A DNA stretch of 64,000 bases. It comes from Roseburia hominis (GTDB taxonomy: Bacteria; Bacillota; Clostridia; Lachnospirales; Lachnospiraceae). Both the position numbers and the translations under genes were made by a program. The stretch covers positions 44,087 through 108,086 of the forward strand of contig JAETOE010000014.1 of the NCBI GenBank assembly GCA_021771815.1, written 5' to 3'. Under the pieces are notes generated by a model. It saw only the letters and a program-made list of their open reading frames with translations. It did no database searches and was not told the origin of the DNA. Shown here piece by piece: positions 16,849-26,476 of the stretch; the stretch's first letter is position 1; each line of letters opens with the position of its first letter.

Positions 16849-18762
16849 TCAGAGTATCTGAATTTCTGCCAGACCGCATCCCAGCGGGGGAAGTTCGAAG
16901 GCAAGTGTCTGATTGGGAAGCTCTTCATATTTTATGTAAGAAGGGCGTACCGTGTTGTGAAAATATGTAATATCGTCGTTATTCAATTTTTTGGTAGCGC
17001 CGCAGCGGTACCAACTGTCTGCGATACAACCGTGACCAGAGGTGATGACGGTAAGCTTACAGCTGTATCTTCCATTTTGAGGTAAATGAAAGATAAGGAA
17101 CTCAGCGGGAGTTCCCTTTAAAAAGGAAAAATAAGAAGATATTGTAAAATCTTTTTTCTTCCTATATGCAAGAAAATCGGATAGACTGCTGCTGCAAAAA
17201 AGCAGGAACAGCCGGTTGTCGTTTTGGAGGAGCAGGTATTCCGGTGACTGCCGGATGATCTGCCCGGACAGTCTGTAAAGCAGGGAAAATGTAAAATATG
17301 CAGGGGATGGGATGCCCTGTAGAGTGCACAATAGGGAACCTACATCCAGCGGCGTATCACATTGCGCCATTTGGGTCAGCGAAAGCGGTATCGCCTTAGG
17401 AATATCCTGCTTCGTTAGAAATTCCCTGACAATATGGCAGGATTGCAACGCGGAATAATTGAGTAGCTGCCATTCTGGAACCAGGAGCATTTCACAGGGC
17501 GGAGCCGGAGTGATCTCACGGATGCCGGAAGATTCGATTTTCTGCTTTGCCGCGGTCAGAAAAGCAGAGTCTACAAAATCCTGCGAGACCGCATAGCCCC
17601 CAAAAGGTATGGTTTGAAAAAGTGCGATCAGACTGTCTGTCGGGAAAAAGGTCAATGCATCGGCATCAATGTTCAGAATCGGCAATGGCGCATGGAATTC
17701 AGTCCCGGAAGAACAAAAATCTTTTATTTCAAATTCTTTTCTCTGTTTATTTGTAATCACATTTTTGAAATCCTGATCTGAAAACGTCGGATATAAGCTC
17801 AGGAATCGCTTAATATCACCCGAATCAGAGAGAAATGCCTGACCAAGCTGTTCGTCGGAAACGATTTCAGGAGAAATTCCGCTTCCGGAATCCGGAGAGT
17901 GCTCAATATAAGCGGCGCGGTATTTGGAGGGCAGCATTCCGTATTTTGTTTTAAAGGCATTTGTGTAAGCTTTTGTGTTCGGAAATCCGGTTTCCAGTGC
18001 AATAGAAGTAATGGTCTTGTCCCGGTCGGCAAGGAGAGAAAGAGATTTATCCAGCCGGAGCCGGTTGATATACTCTTGAAAAGTAACACCCGCTGTATTT
18101 TTGAAAAAATGAGAAAGATAGTAATAATTCATGTGAAGCTGTTCTGCCATATCCTGGAGAGAAATTTTTTCGCTGTAGTGCTCATCCAAATATTGTAAGA
18201 TACCGTTCAGACGCTCCAGGCTGTTGTCGATTGCGCCTTCGGCATCTGTTTTTGGAACCAGATAACGGAAGCGTATCATAATTCCAAAGAGGGCGTTGAT
18301 AAGACTTAAAATCAGGTTCTTATAGCCGGGCAGTTTCTTTTCATATTCATAATAAATGTAAAAAAGTATTTGCTGCAAAGAGGACAGAGGGACTTGGTTG
18401 TTTTTCAGGTCGTTCAGATATTTGCCGTCATCAAAACGGAAACGGTTGAGTTTATAAAACGGGCCTTTTTCCGAGGTGGATATTTTCAGGCTCATTACGC
18501 GGTTGTTCACTCCGGCCTGATTTATACTGTGGATGACTCCACTGTTCAGAAAGCAGATATCTCCTTTGTCCAGATAAAAACTAAGACTGTCTGTCGTGAT
18601 TACAATGGAACCTTCCAGAGTAAAAAAGATCTCAATATAACTATGCCAGTGCAGTTCAAAATGATTTAGGGAAGTATTCTGAATCTGTACCGGAAAACGG
18701 TTGTCAAAAGGAATCTGTTCAAAATGTTCTTTCATAAAATCTTTAACCCTTTCTTTGTTCAT
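16849..18762 (-). CDS. AraC-family regulator with a degenerate GH39-like C-terminal domain
   Basis: 637 residues. An N-terminal cupin (about 15-130, with LHWHSYIEIFFTLEG) and a double helix-turn-helix AraC domain (about 180-285, ending KYGMLPSKYR) are clear. The remaining 350 residues are unusual: the last 130 resemble the C-terminal beta-sandwich of GH39 beta-xylosidases (a segment like SWYRCGATKKLNNDDITYF, then the proline-glycine end PPLGCGLAEIQIL). The region before it is too short and too altered for an intact TIM barrel. AraC-GH39 fusions are known in Firmicutes; here the catalytic part looks eroded, suggesting a sensor. It diverges from the sugar operon at 19054. The ATG at 18735 is an alternative start. 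Confidence 0.82.
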   Translation of the reverse strand: MNKERVKDFMKEHFEQIPFDNRFPVQIQNTSLNHFELHWHSYIEIFFTLEGSIVITTDSLSFYLDKGDICFLNSGVIHSINQAGVNNRVMSLKISTSEKGPFYKLNRFRFDDGKYLNDLKNNQVPLSSLQQILFYIYYEYEKKLPGYKNLILSLINALFGIMIRFRYLVPKTDAEGAIDNSLERLNGILQYLDEHYSEKISLQDMAEQLHMNYYYLSHFFKNTAGVTFQEYINRLRLDKSLSLLADRDKTITSIALETGFPNTKAYTNAFKTKYGMLPSKYRAAYIEHSPDSGSGISPEIVSDEQLGQAFLSDSGDIKRFLSLYPTFSDQDFKNVITNKQRKEFEIKDFCSSGTEFHAPLPILNIDADALTFFPTDSLIALFQTIPFGGYAVSQDFVDSAFLTAAKQKIESSGIREITPAPPCEMLLVPEWQLLNYSALQSCHIVREFLTKQDIPKAIPLSLTQMAQCDTPLDVGSLLCTLQGIPSPAYFTFSLLYRLSGQIIRQSPEYLLLQNDNRLFLLFCSSSLSDFLAYRKKKDFTISSYFSFLKGTPAEFLIFHLPQNGRYSCKLTVITSGHGCIADSWYRCGATKKLNNDDITYFHNTVRPSYIKYEELPNQTLAFELPPLGCGLAEIQIL

Positions 18763-19009
18763 CCTGGTGAAATCTACAAATGTTTCCTGTTTTTGTTGAA
18801 ATAGGTCAAAATTTGCTATTCTTATGTGTTCTATTTTGTTTTATTTTAACATGCAAATATCGGTCAGACAAGTGAAAATAAATTAAAAATTAAGTTTATT
18901 AATGGAAAAACAGCGAAAAATAAAGGAATTTGGAAAATCAGAACGAGAGAGCAAAAAACGACATGATAACTAGCCAAAAGAGGGATATAAGGGTGAGAAG
19001 TTGCTATGC

Positions 19010-19015
19010 TATAAT
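19010..19015 (+). promoter_or_regulatory. -10 element of the sugar operon promoter
   Basis: TATAAT at 19010-19015, 39 bases before the GH3 start. No good -35 lies 16-18 bases upstream (the position reads ATAAGG), as expected for a promoter that needs an activator such as the divergent AraC protein. The 291-base gap 18763-19053 is AT-rich and should hold the operator. Confidence 0.55.
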
Positions 19016-19053
19016 CAAGCCATAATAAATGAAAGACAAAAGAGGGTGACGAG

Positions 19054-20748
19054 ATGGATTTAAGTAAAAAGCCTTTTTATCTGGATGAAGAAGCAATCAG
19101 ATGGGTGGAAGAAACCCTGGAACGGATGACTCTGGAAGAAAAGGCAGGACAGCTTTTTTGCGTAAACTTCAAAAACGGTGAAGACGAAGAGATCGATTAT
19201 GTTTACAATACGCTTCGTCCCGGCGGATGCATGTACCGGACGATTCCGACAGAAAAGGCGATCCGTTTTACGGAGAAGGTACGGAAAAAAGCCGATATTC
19301 CTTTACTTGTAGCGGCAAATCTGGAAAAAGGGGGAAACGGAATCGTACAGGAAGGAACTCTGCTTGGCTCTCCGTTGGAAGTGGCGGCAACAGATGAAAC
19401 GGAGATGGCGGAGAAACTCGCCGCAGTTTGCGCAAGGGAAGCAAAGGCAGTCGGTGCGAACTGGGCGTTTGCTCCCATTATAGATATTGACGCAAATTTC
19501 CGTAATCCCATTACCAACACAAGGACTTTTGGTTCGGATCCAGAGCGGGTAAGAAGAATGGGGACGGCTTATGTCAATACAGTACAGAGACTGGGAATTG
19601 CGGCATCGATCAAACATTTTCCGGGGGACGGACAGGATGAACGGGATCAGCATCTGGTAACAAGCATTAATGATCTGACATGTGAGGAATGGGATTCTAC
19701 CTATGGAAAAATCTATGCGTCCTGTATTGAAGCCGGAGCGCTTACCTGTATGGTCGGGCATATCCTTCAGCCTGCGTATACAAAATATTTTAACCCGGAT
19801 ATCAGGGATGAAGAGATTCTCCCCGGAAGTCTTTCGAAGGAGCTAATGACAGATTTACTTCGCGGAAAGCTTGGATTCGAGGGACTGATCATAACAGACG
19901 CCACCACCATGGCAGGTTATACCTTACCGATGTCCAGAAAAGATGCAGTTCCGCTTAGCATAGCGAACGGCGCGGATATGTTTTTGTTTGCAAGAAATCT
20001 GCAGGAAGATTATGGCTATATGCTGGATGGAATTCACAGGGGAATTATTACGCGGGAGCGGATTGACGAAGCTGTCACGCGAATTCTGGCGGTGAAAGCG
20101 GCATTGGGACTACACAAAGGTGAAGCGCCCATTACTTTGGAGCAGGCAGAGAAGGTAATCGGATGCGAACAGCATAAAGAGTGGGCAAGGGAGTGCGTGG
20201 ATAAGGCAATTACTTTGGTGAAGGAGGAAAAAGGGGTGCTTCCGTTATCGGTAGAAAGATATCCGCGGATTTTGTACTATCCCATTGAGTCGGATGGCGG
20301 CTTCTCCCAGTACAGGACAGAAGCTGTCGCCGGAAAGATAATCAGATTATTGGAAGCGCAGGGATTCGAGGTAGATTGCTTTGCACCGCCGCAGGGAAGT
20401 GAAGGGCGGACGCCGCCGATGTCAGATGTGATCGATAAATATGATCTGATTCTTTATACGGCGAATCTGGCAACGAAAAGTAACCAGACAACGGTGCGCA
20501 TCGAGTGGGCGCAGCCAATGGGTGCAAACTGTATGCATTATAAGAATGATGTTCCCACGATATTTATTTCTCTGGAAAATCCGTATCATCTGTTGGATGT
20601 ACCGCGTGTAAAAACATATATCAATACTTATAATTCCGGTGACGTTGTGTTGGAAGAATTGATCAAAAAATTGATGGGGAAGTCGGAATTTAAAGGAAAA
20701 AGCCCGGTCGATCCGTTCTGTGGGAAATGGGATGCAAGGTTAAGCTGA
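19054..20748 (+). CDS. GH3 glycoside hydrolase, beta-N-acetylglucosaminidase-like
   Basis: 564 residues. The GH3 barrel carries the NagZ-type motif KHFPGDG followed by DQH (here KHFPGDGQDERDQH), where the Asp-His pair is the general acid/base of NagZ-type enzymes, and the nucleophile Asp in LIITDATTMAG. The C-terminal 180 residues form the second GH3 domain. No signal peptide, so it acts in the cytoplasm on an imported glycoside. GGGTG precedes the ATG. It is the first gene of a seven-gene operon with the sugar transporter. The natural substrate cannot be named from sequence. Confidence 0.88.
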   Translation: MDLSKKPFYLDEEAIRWVEETLERMTLEEKAGQLFCVNFKNGEDEEIDYVYNTLRPGGCMYRTIPTEKAIRFTEKVRKKADIPLLVAANLEKGGNGIVQEGTLLGSPLEVAATDETEMAEKLAAVCAREAKAVGANWAFAPIIDIDANFRNPITNTRTFGSDPERVRRMGTAYVNTVQRLGIAASIKHFPGDGQDERDQHLVTSINDLTCEEWDSTYGKIYASCIEAGALTCMVGHILQPAYTKYFNPDIRDEEILPGSLSKELMTDLLRGKLGFEGLIITDATTMAGYTLPMSRKDAVPLSIANGADMFLFARNLQEDYGYMLDGIHRGIITRERIDEAVTRILAVKAALGLHKGEAPITLEQAEKVIGCEQHKEWARECVDKAITLVKEEKGVLPLSVERYPRILYYPIESDGGFSQYRTEAVAGKIIRLLEAQGFEVDCFAPPQGSEGRTPPMSDVIDKYDLILYTANLATKSNQTTVRIEWAQPMGANCMHYKNDVPTIFISLENPYHLLDVPRVKTYINTYNSGDVVLEELIKKLMGKSEFKGKSPVDPFCGKWDARLS

Positions 20749-20758
20749 GGAGAAAGAC

Positions 20759-22258
20759 ATGGAAAAAAACAAAGTGTTTATAGAGACCAATGAAATTGTG
20801 AAAAAGTTTGGAGAGGTAACCGCACTGAATCACGTGTCATTTCAAGTACGGCGCGGAGAAATCCAGGGGCTGATCGGAGAAAACGGCTCCGGAAAATCTA
20901 CCGTGTCTTCGATTATCTTTGGAATGCTGGAACCGACATCCGGAAGTATGACGCTGGAGGGAAAGCCCTACAGACCGAAATCTCCGCTGGAAGCCAGGGC
21001 AAATCACATTTCGATGATTGTGCAGGAAAAAGATACGATCGATATGCTGTCTGTCGCGGAGAATATATTTCTGGGGGAAGAATCAACGTTTGGAAAAGCA
21101 GGACTGGTCAATACGGCGAAAATGAATGCGACCGCGCAGGAAGCCTTGAAAAAAGTCGGGATGGAGGATATCGACGTGACACGTCCCGTCTGCACACTGA
21201 ATTATGAGAACCGGAAAATGATCGAGATCGCAAAGGCTTTGTATTATGAGCCCGAGCTGATGATCGTGGACGAAACGACAACCGCCTTGTCGCAGGACGG
21301 AAGGGAAAAGATTCATCAGATTATGCGCACTCTGCGGGATCAGGGCAAGGCAGTATTGTTTATTTCCCATGATTTACCGGAACTGATGGAGACCTGCGAT
21401 TGCCTGACGGTCCTTCGTGACGGGAAACTGATAGACACCATAGCCAGTAAGGATTTTGACGAAAACAAAATTAAAAAGTCTATGGTGGGGCGGGAGCTGG
21501 CAGCCCATTTATACCGGACAGATTATGAGGGAAGACTCGGCAATACGTCTGCCATGGAATTGGAAAATGTAACATCGTCCGGGCTCTCGGATATTTCCCT
21601 GACCCTACACGAAGGGGAAATTCTGGGAATCGGAGGTCTGTCTGGATGCGGAATGCATGAGCTGGGGAAGGTGATGGCAGGACTTTTACCTGTTACATCC
21701 GGGCAGGTGAGCGTATCCGGGGAACCTCTGAAAAACGTAAGGCAGGCAATGAGCAAAGGCATTGGCTACATTTCCAAAGACAGGGATATCGAAACCTTAA
21801 TTTTGAGTGAAAGTATTCAGGAAAATCTGACAATTTCTGCATGGAAACAACTGAAGAAATGGAAATTCTTTATTTTACCGAAGGCAGAGAAAGAATTTTC
21901 GGAGCGTCAGATAAAAGATCTGAATATCAAATGCTCTTCCGGCCGGCAGATGGTTCGGGATCTGTCAGGCGGTAATAAACAGAAGGTAGCATTTGGAAAG
22001 CTGATCGGAAATCAAAGTAAGGTGCTGATTTTGGACAGTCCGACCCGCGGCGTGGATGTGGGTGTGAAGACAACCATGTATCAACTGATTTCCGATTTGA
22101 AAAAGAAGGGCTTTGCAATTTTACTGATCTCAGAAGAATTACCGGAACTGCTGGGGATGAGCGATCGTATTCTGATTATGAAAGATGGAAAAGTCAAAAA
22201 AGAGTTTACCCGCTCTGCAAAGCTAAGAGATACGGATGTCATTGAATATATGCTGTAG
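20759..22258 (+). CDS. Sugar ABC transporter ATPase, two fused domains (CUT2, RbsA/MglA-like)
   Basis: 499 residues, two nucleotide-binding domains in tandem. Domain 1 has Walker A GENGSGKST and Walker B LMIVDETTTAL, but its signature, normally LSxGQ, reads LNYENRKM. Domain 2 has an atypical P-loop (GIGGLSGCGMHE, as is normal for the family), a canonical signature LSGGNKQK, and Walker B LILDSPTRGVDVG with Ser in place of the catalytic Glu. The intact halves combine into one complete ATP site and the degenerate halves into one dead site. It energises import by the two permeases downstream. Confidence 0.92.
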   Translation: MEKNKVFIETNEIVKKFGEVTALNHVSFQVRRGEIQGLIGENGSGKSTVSSIIFGMLEPTSGSMTLEGKPYRPKSPLEARANHISMIVQEKDTIDMLSVAENIFLGEESTFGKAGLVNTAKMNATAQEALKKVGMEDIDVTRPVCTLNYENRKMIEIAKALYYEPELMIVDETTTALSQDGREKIHQIMRTLRDQGKAVLFISHDLPELMETCDCLTVLRDGKLIDTIASKDFDENKIKKSMVGRELAAHLYRTDYEGRLGNTSAMELENVTSSGLSDISLTLHEGEILGIGGLSGCGMHELGKVMAGLLPVTSGQVSVSGEPLKNVRQAMSKGIGYISKDRDIETLILSESIQENLTISAWKQLKKWKFFILPKAEKEFSERQIKDLNIKCSSGRQMVRDLSGGNKQKVAFGKLIGNQSKVLILDSPTRGVDVGVKTTMYQLISDLKKKGFAILLISEELPELLGMSDRILIMKDGKVKKEFTRSAKLRDTDVIEYML

Positions 22259-22274
22259 GGGAGGTGAAAAAGGA

Positions 22275-23225
22275 ATGAGAAAATTAAAAAAGTACCAGTC
22301 GACGATTGTACAGTGGCTTGGCTTGATTTTGGTGGTCCTTATTTTTGGAATCTGGTCAGAAGGAAATCTGTTCAGCCGTTATAACATAAATACAATGTTA
22401 GAAACAGTTACACCGCTTTTAGTCGTCTGTGTGGGAATGGCTTTTATATTTGCTCATGGGGGAATGGATATTTCTTCCGGCGCAGTGATTGCGGCGGCTT
22501 CTCTGGCAGCCGTTCAGCTTATGAATCGCACAGATTCGCTCGTGCTGGGAATTATGGCAGCGATGGCGATCTCTGTTGTATGTTATGTCATCAATGTCAT
22601 CGTGACGAATAAGTTCGGGCTGATGGCAACGATAACATCACTGGCAATCATGTTTTCGGCGAGAGGGCTTGTGACTTACATCTGCCAATTGATGCCGAAC
22701 GAAAGTATCTCCATTTCCAATGTCAGTGTGGAATTGTTCAAGAAAAACCATGTGTTTATGGTCGTTGTGATGGTATTGACCGTTCTGATACTGGGCGTCA
22801 TCTTCAACTATACGGAGATTGGGAAAGGCGCAAAGGCGATCGGAGATAATGAGCTGGCGGCAGAGCAGAACGGAATTCCGGTGAACCGGACAAAAATAAT
22901 CTGCTATGTGATTGCAGGAATCTGCGTGGGGCTGGCATCTGTATTTAAGCTCAGTGCGGTCGGAATGGTACAGTCTACAACGGGAAACGGCATGGAGATG
23001 GATGTTCTTGTCGTTGTTGTGCTGGGAGGTATGGCGCTTTCCGGCGGTGCGGGAACACGAATGTCCTCTGCTGTGGTAGGAGCATTTACCTATGTGATTC
23101 TAATCAAGGGATTGACGATTATCGGGATGAACCCGAATGTAGTACTTCTCGTTAAAGCAATCATTTTCCTTGTAATTATTTTTGTGACGGCGCCGAGAAG
23201 CAGGATGAAAACAATGCCGAAATAG
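22275..23225 (+). CDS. Sugar ABC transporter permease 1 (RbsC-like)
   Basis: 316 residues, 8-10 hydrophobic segments, of the branched-chain/ribose permease family (BPD_transp_2). The start is the ATG at 22275, preceded by GGGGAGGTG; the frame is open further upstream but overlaps the ATPase stop. The motif ELAAEQNGIPVNRTKI is the cytoplasmic EAA-like loop that contacts the ATPase. It pairs with a second, divergent permease (24572), suggesting a heterodimeric channel. Confidence 0.9.
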   Translation: MRKLKKYQSTIVQWLGLILVVLIFGIWSEGNLFSRYNINTMLETVTPLLVVCVGMAFIFAHGGMDISSGAVIAAASLAAVQLMNRTDSLVLGIMAAMAISVVCYVINVIVTNKFGLMATITSLAIMFSARGLVTYICQLMPNESISISNVSVELFKKNHVFMVVVMVLTVLILGVIFNYTEIGKGAKAIGDNELAAEQNGIPVNRTKIICYVIAGICVGLASVFKLSAVGMVQSTTGNGMEMDVLVVVVLGGMALSGGAGTRMSSAVVGAFTYVILIKGLTIIGMNPNVVLLVKAIIFLVIIFVTAPRSRMKTMPK

Positions 23226-23263
23226 GCATGTTGATAAAAAATAAAAGAAAAAGGAGAAGAACA

Positions 23264-24529
23264 ATGAAAAAGATGAAAAGAACAATTGCGGCATTATTGG
23301 CATGTGTGATGCTTGTGATGACAGCGCTGGCAGGCTGTTCGGGAACAGGGGCGGAAGACGGGAACGGTGGCAGTGACGGGAATGTGAAAGAGGTAAAAAT
23401 CGGTGTGATTTTATATAACTATACCGATATTCAGGGGAAAGAGATCAAAAACTACTGTGATAATTATCTGGCAAAGAATTTCCCTGTTACGTTTGAATAT
23501 CAGACGGCTTCCAGCGGGGATAACGAGGCGCATCTTGCGGCAGTTGATTCCCTGATTTCCACAGGCTGCGATGCAATTATGAGCGGTTATGATACTGTGA
23601 TTGGAGAGGCCATGGAAAAATGTGATGCTGCAGGCGTCTATTACGGATTATTGTTCGGTGAGGCAAAGAACGAGTCTGACAGAGACGGAAACTATAATGA
23701 ATATGGAAACTGGGGAACGCGGGAACAGTCCGATCTGTATTACAGCGATTATTTTATGGGTGGTCTGTACCAGTTTGGCGCGAATCATGGATATGAACTC
23801 GGAAAAAGATATGGAAAGGCAGTTGCGGAAGCAGGCGTAAAGAAAGCAGGCGCGATTTCTTTTCCAGTGTATGCATTTGCGGATGGCGTGGTAATTGCGC
23901 AGGGATTTTCAGAAGAACTGGAAGCTGCAGGGGTTGAAAGCTGCCCGGATACCAAGAGTGGTTCTCTTCCGGCAGAAGCAGGATTTGCTACAGTCGGAGA
24001 CGATACGAAGGCGTATATTGCGAATTATCCTGACATGGACGGAATCTTCGGTATGAGTTCCGGTATGGATATGGTTCTTCCGGCGGTTAATGAGACAGGC
24101 CGTCTTTGGAGCCAGACGAACAGCGGAGCAGGAAATATTAAGATGGCAACACTTGGTTACAATGACTCCTCCAGAAAGTATCTTGAGGACGGAACCCTAA
24201 TCATCGGCGGAACGAATAATTATGTACAATCCGTAGCATATATGTTTACGCTGCTGTTTGAGGCTGCAAACGGAAATAATATGAAGACAGCGGAAGGAAG
24301 CGGATTTGAATATAACGGAACGATTGATTATCCTACATTTTCCAATACAGAAGAATTGGATGATATGGAAACCTACATGTTGACAACGGTAAATAATGAT
24401 TTCGAAAAGTGTTCTGTGACAGCAGATGAGCTGAAGAGCGTTATGAAATGCTACGGCGGAAGCGGTACATGGAAAGAACTGTCCGATTTGGTATCCAGAA
24501 GTATTGCAGAAATTAAAGAAATCAGATAA
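23264..24529 (+). CDS. Sugar-binding lipoprotein of the ABC transporter
   Basis: 421 residues. Start at 23264 after AAGGAG. A lipoprotein signal peptide with lipobox LAGC places the mature N-terminal Cys near residue 24; an acidic Gly/Asp/Asn-rich spacer follows. The rest looks like a periplasmic-binding-protein type I fold (KIGVILYNYTD at the start of the fold, later ANYPDMDGIFGMSSGMDM), the type used with CUT2 importers. It lies between the two permease genes. Ligand unknown. Confidence 0.88.
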   Translation: MKKMKRTIAALLACVMLVMTALAGCSGTGAEDGNGGSDGNVKEVKIGVILYNYTDIQGKEIKNYCDNYLAKNFPVTFEYQTASSGDNEAHLAAVDSLISTGCDAIMSGYDTVIGEAMEKCDAAGVYYGLLFGEAKNESDRDGNYNEYGNWGTREQSDLYYSDYFMGGLYQFGANHGYELGKRYGKAVAEAGVKKAGAISFPVYAFADGVVIAQGFSEELEAAGVESCPDTKSGSLPAEAGFATVGDDTKAYIANYPDMDGIFGMSSGMDMVLPAVNETGRLWSQTNSGAGNIKMATLGYNDSSRKYLEDGTLIIGGTNNYVQSVAYMFTLLFEAANGNNMKTAEGSGFEYNGTIDYPTFSNTEELDDMETYMLTTVNNDFEKCSVTADELKSVMKCYGGSGTWKELSDLVSRSIAEIKEIR

Positions 24530-24571
24530 AGCATGATCGTTGGATGGTTAAGAATTGACGAGAGGGAATAT

Positions 24572-25561
24572 ATGATGAAAACGGGATGGAAAAGACAGGC
24601 AGTATCATGGATTCAGACATTTATTTTTCCGGTAGTACTCTGGATAGTGATGGATTTGATTGTGATGTCAAAAGGGGGCAACAATATATTTGCCACGATG
24701 ACAAGTGTACAGGATATTTTTCAATCGTCCGTTCTGCAGGGGTTGGTTGCGATTGCAGTAGCCCTTCCACTGTCCGGAGGAAGGTGGGACTTCGCACCGG
24801 GAGCAATTATGGTACTGACGGGAATCATTGCGGGAAATCTCGCAATAAGATATCAGTGGGGCATCGGAATGCTGGTTTTGATGAGTATCTTAATCGCTGT
24901 TTTGCTGGCGTTATTTGAAGGCATGGCATATATCGTATTTCGCGTACCGACGATGATCGTGTCGCTGGGAATTGTGATGCTTTATGAAGCCGTCAGCGGA
25001 TTGATTTTTGACGGGGCGGGAGTGCGGCTGTTCATGTATGAAGAACTGGCAGTATTGGCAAGGCAGCCATATTGTTATATTGTGCTTGTAATTGTGCTTG
25101 CAGCATTTTGGGCTTTGATGAAATACACCAAATTCGGATTTGATACCAGAAGTCTGGGAAATAATGCCCTTCTTGCGGTAAACAACGGAGTAAGCGAAAA
25201 GAAGACCATTATGCTGACTTACTTGGTCGTGGGAATTCTTTTAGGAATCGCATCATTGATTAACGCATCGAAAGCGGTTATTGCACCTGCCTCGAACTTA
25301 AGCTCTGCAACGCTGATGTTTAGTTCCATGGGGGCTGTCCTGGTCGGATTATATTTATCCAGATTTTCCAATATGGCATTGGGAATTCTCGCCGGTACAC
25401 TGAGTATGTCGATTTTTTCAAAGGGACTGACAGTATATGGGCTGCCGGGATCGCTGAATAACATCATTCTTGGTATCTTTATCGTAGTATTTATGGGAAT
25501 TACGACGAATATGGAATACCTGAAAAGAAAGCTAAGACGTAATAAAATGCAGGAGGCATAG
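24572..25561 (+). CDS. Sugar ABC transporter permease 2 (RbsC-like)
   Basis: 329 residues with 8-10 hydrophobic segments, same family as the first permease but clearly diverged. GAGGG lies five bases before the ATG at 24572; a second ATG follows at once (24575). The interaction loop reads NNALLAVNNGVSEKK. Having two permease genes flank the binding-protein gene in one operon is less common for CUT2 systems, which often use a homodimer. Confidence 0.88.
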   Translation: MMKTGWKRQAVSWIQTFIFPVVLWIVMDLIVMSKGGNNIFATMTSVQDIFQSSVLQGLVAIAVALPLSGGRWDFAPGAIMVLTGIIAGNLAIRYQWGIGMLVLMSILIAVLLALFEGMAYIVFRVPTMIVSLGIVMLYEAVSGLIFDGAGVRLFMYEELAVLARQPYCYIVLVIVLAAFWALMKYTKFGFDTRSLGNNALLAVNNGVSEKKTIMLTYLVVGILLGIASLINASKAVIAPASNLSSATLMFSSMGAVLVGLYLSRFSNMALGILAGTLSMSIFSKGLTVYGLPGSLNNIILGIFIVVFMGITTNMEYLKRKLRRNKMQEA

Positions 25562-25568
25562 GAAGCGT

Positions 25569-26444
25569 ATGATACATCAAACGTTAAAATTATCAGAAGA
25601 AACTAATGCGGTTATGACTACATATTTGTTGGATGACGGAGAATTCGGAAGAAAAGGTCTGATACGTCCGGCAGTGGTGATCTGTCCGGGAGGCGGATAC
25701 ACTATGGTATCCAGAGATGAAGGAGAACCTGTAGCAATGTTTTTTAATCGTCATGGATATCATGCTTTCGTCGTAAACTACAGTGTGAAAATCGAGCATC
25801 CGTTTCCGACGGCATTGAGGGAACTTGCAAAGGCGATGGCGATTGTAAAAGCACATAAAGCGGAGTGGCAGATCGGAGAAGTATATACTGCCGGCTTCTC
25901 GGCAGGAGGGAATCTTGCATTGAGCCTCGGTGTATTTCAGGAAGAGGAACGGATCACAGCGGAAATCGGATTGACAACAGACCAGATCAGACCTGACCGC
26001 CTGATCTTGGGTTATCCGGCGGTTACGCTGCATCCAAGACACGAAGAAGAGAAATGTGCGCCGGAAATAGAAGCTTTGATGGACGCCGGATTAATGCCGG
26101 ATTTCCGGGGACCGAGCATCCGGGAAATTCTGCTTGGATACGAAAATCCGAGTGAAGAAGAAAAGGAAAGCCTGAATCTGCTTCCGAAATTGCATAAAAA
26201 ACTTCCGCCCACCTTTATATGGGGTAGTTATGAGGACAGTGTGATTCCTGCAACAGATTATACGGAGCTTGCAACAAGACTTTATGAGCTTGGAGTCCCA
26301 TGTGAGTTACATCTGTTTGGACATGGGCCGCATGGAGTAAGCCTGTGTGACACATCCGTGAAGAATGCGGAGGATTTGGAAGGGCTTAGTATGAATCATT
26401 GGACAGAATTATGTGTGGAATGGCTGAAGCAAAAAAATGCATAG
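25569..26444 (+). CDS. Alpha/beta hydrolase, carbohydrate esterase-like
   Basis: 291 residues. Oxyanion-hole motif CPGGGYTMVS, nucleophile elbow GFSAGG (Ser), probable acid in SYEDSVIP and His in FGHGPHG. This set is typical of the esterase/lipase family that includes bacterial acetyl-xylan and other acetyl esterases. No signal peptide, so it would act on an imported, probably acylated, sugar. It starts eight bases after the permease stop, within the operon. Confidence 0.82.
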   Translation: MIHQTLKLSEETNAVMTTYLLDDGEFGRKGLIRPAVVICPGGGYTMVSRDEGEPVAMFFNRHGYHAFVVNYSVKIEHPFPTALRELAKAMAIVKAHKAEWQIGEVYTAGFSAGGNLALSLGVFQEEERITAEIGLTTDQIRPDRLILGYPAVTLHPRHEEEKCAPEIEALMDAGLMPDFRGPSIREILLGYENPSEEEKESLNLLPKLHKKLPPTFIWGSYEDSVIPATDYTELATRLYELGVPCELHLFGHGPHGVSLCDTSVKNAEDLEGLSMNHWTELCVEWLKQKNA

Positions 26445-26476
26445 GCCGGCAGTCTTTTTGGAAGGAACGCAGGAAA

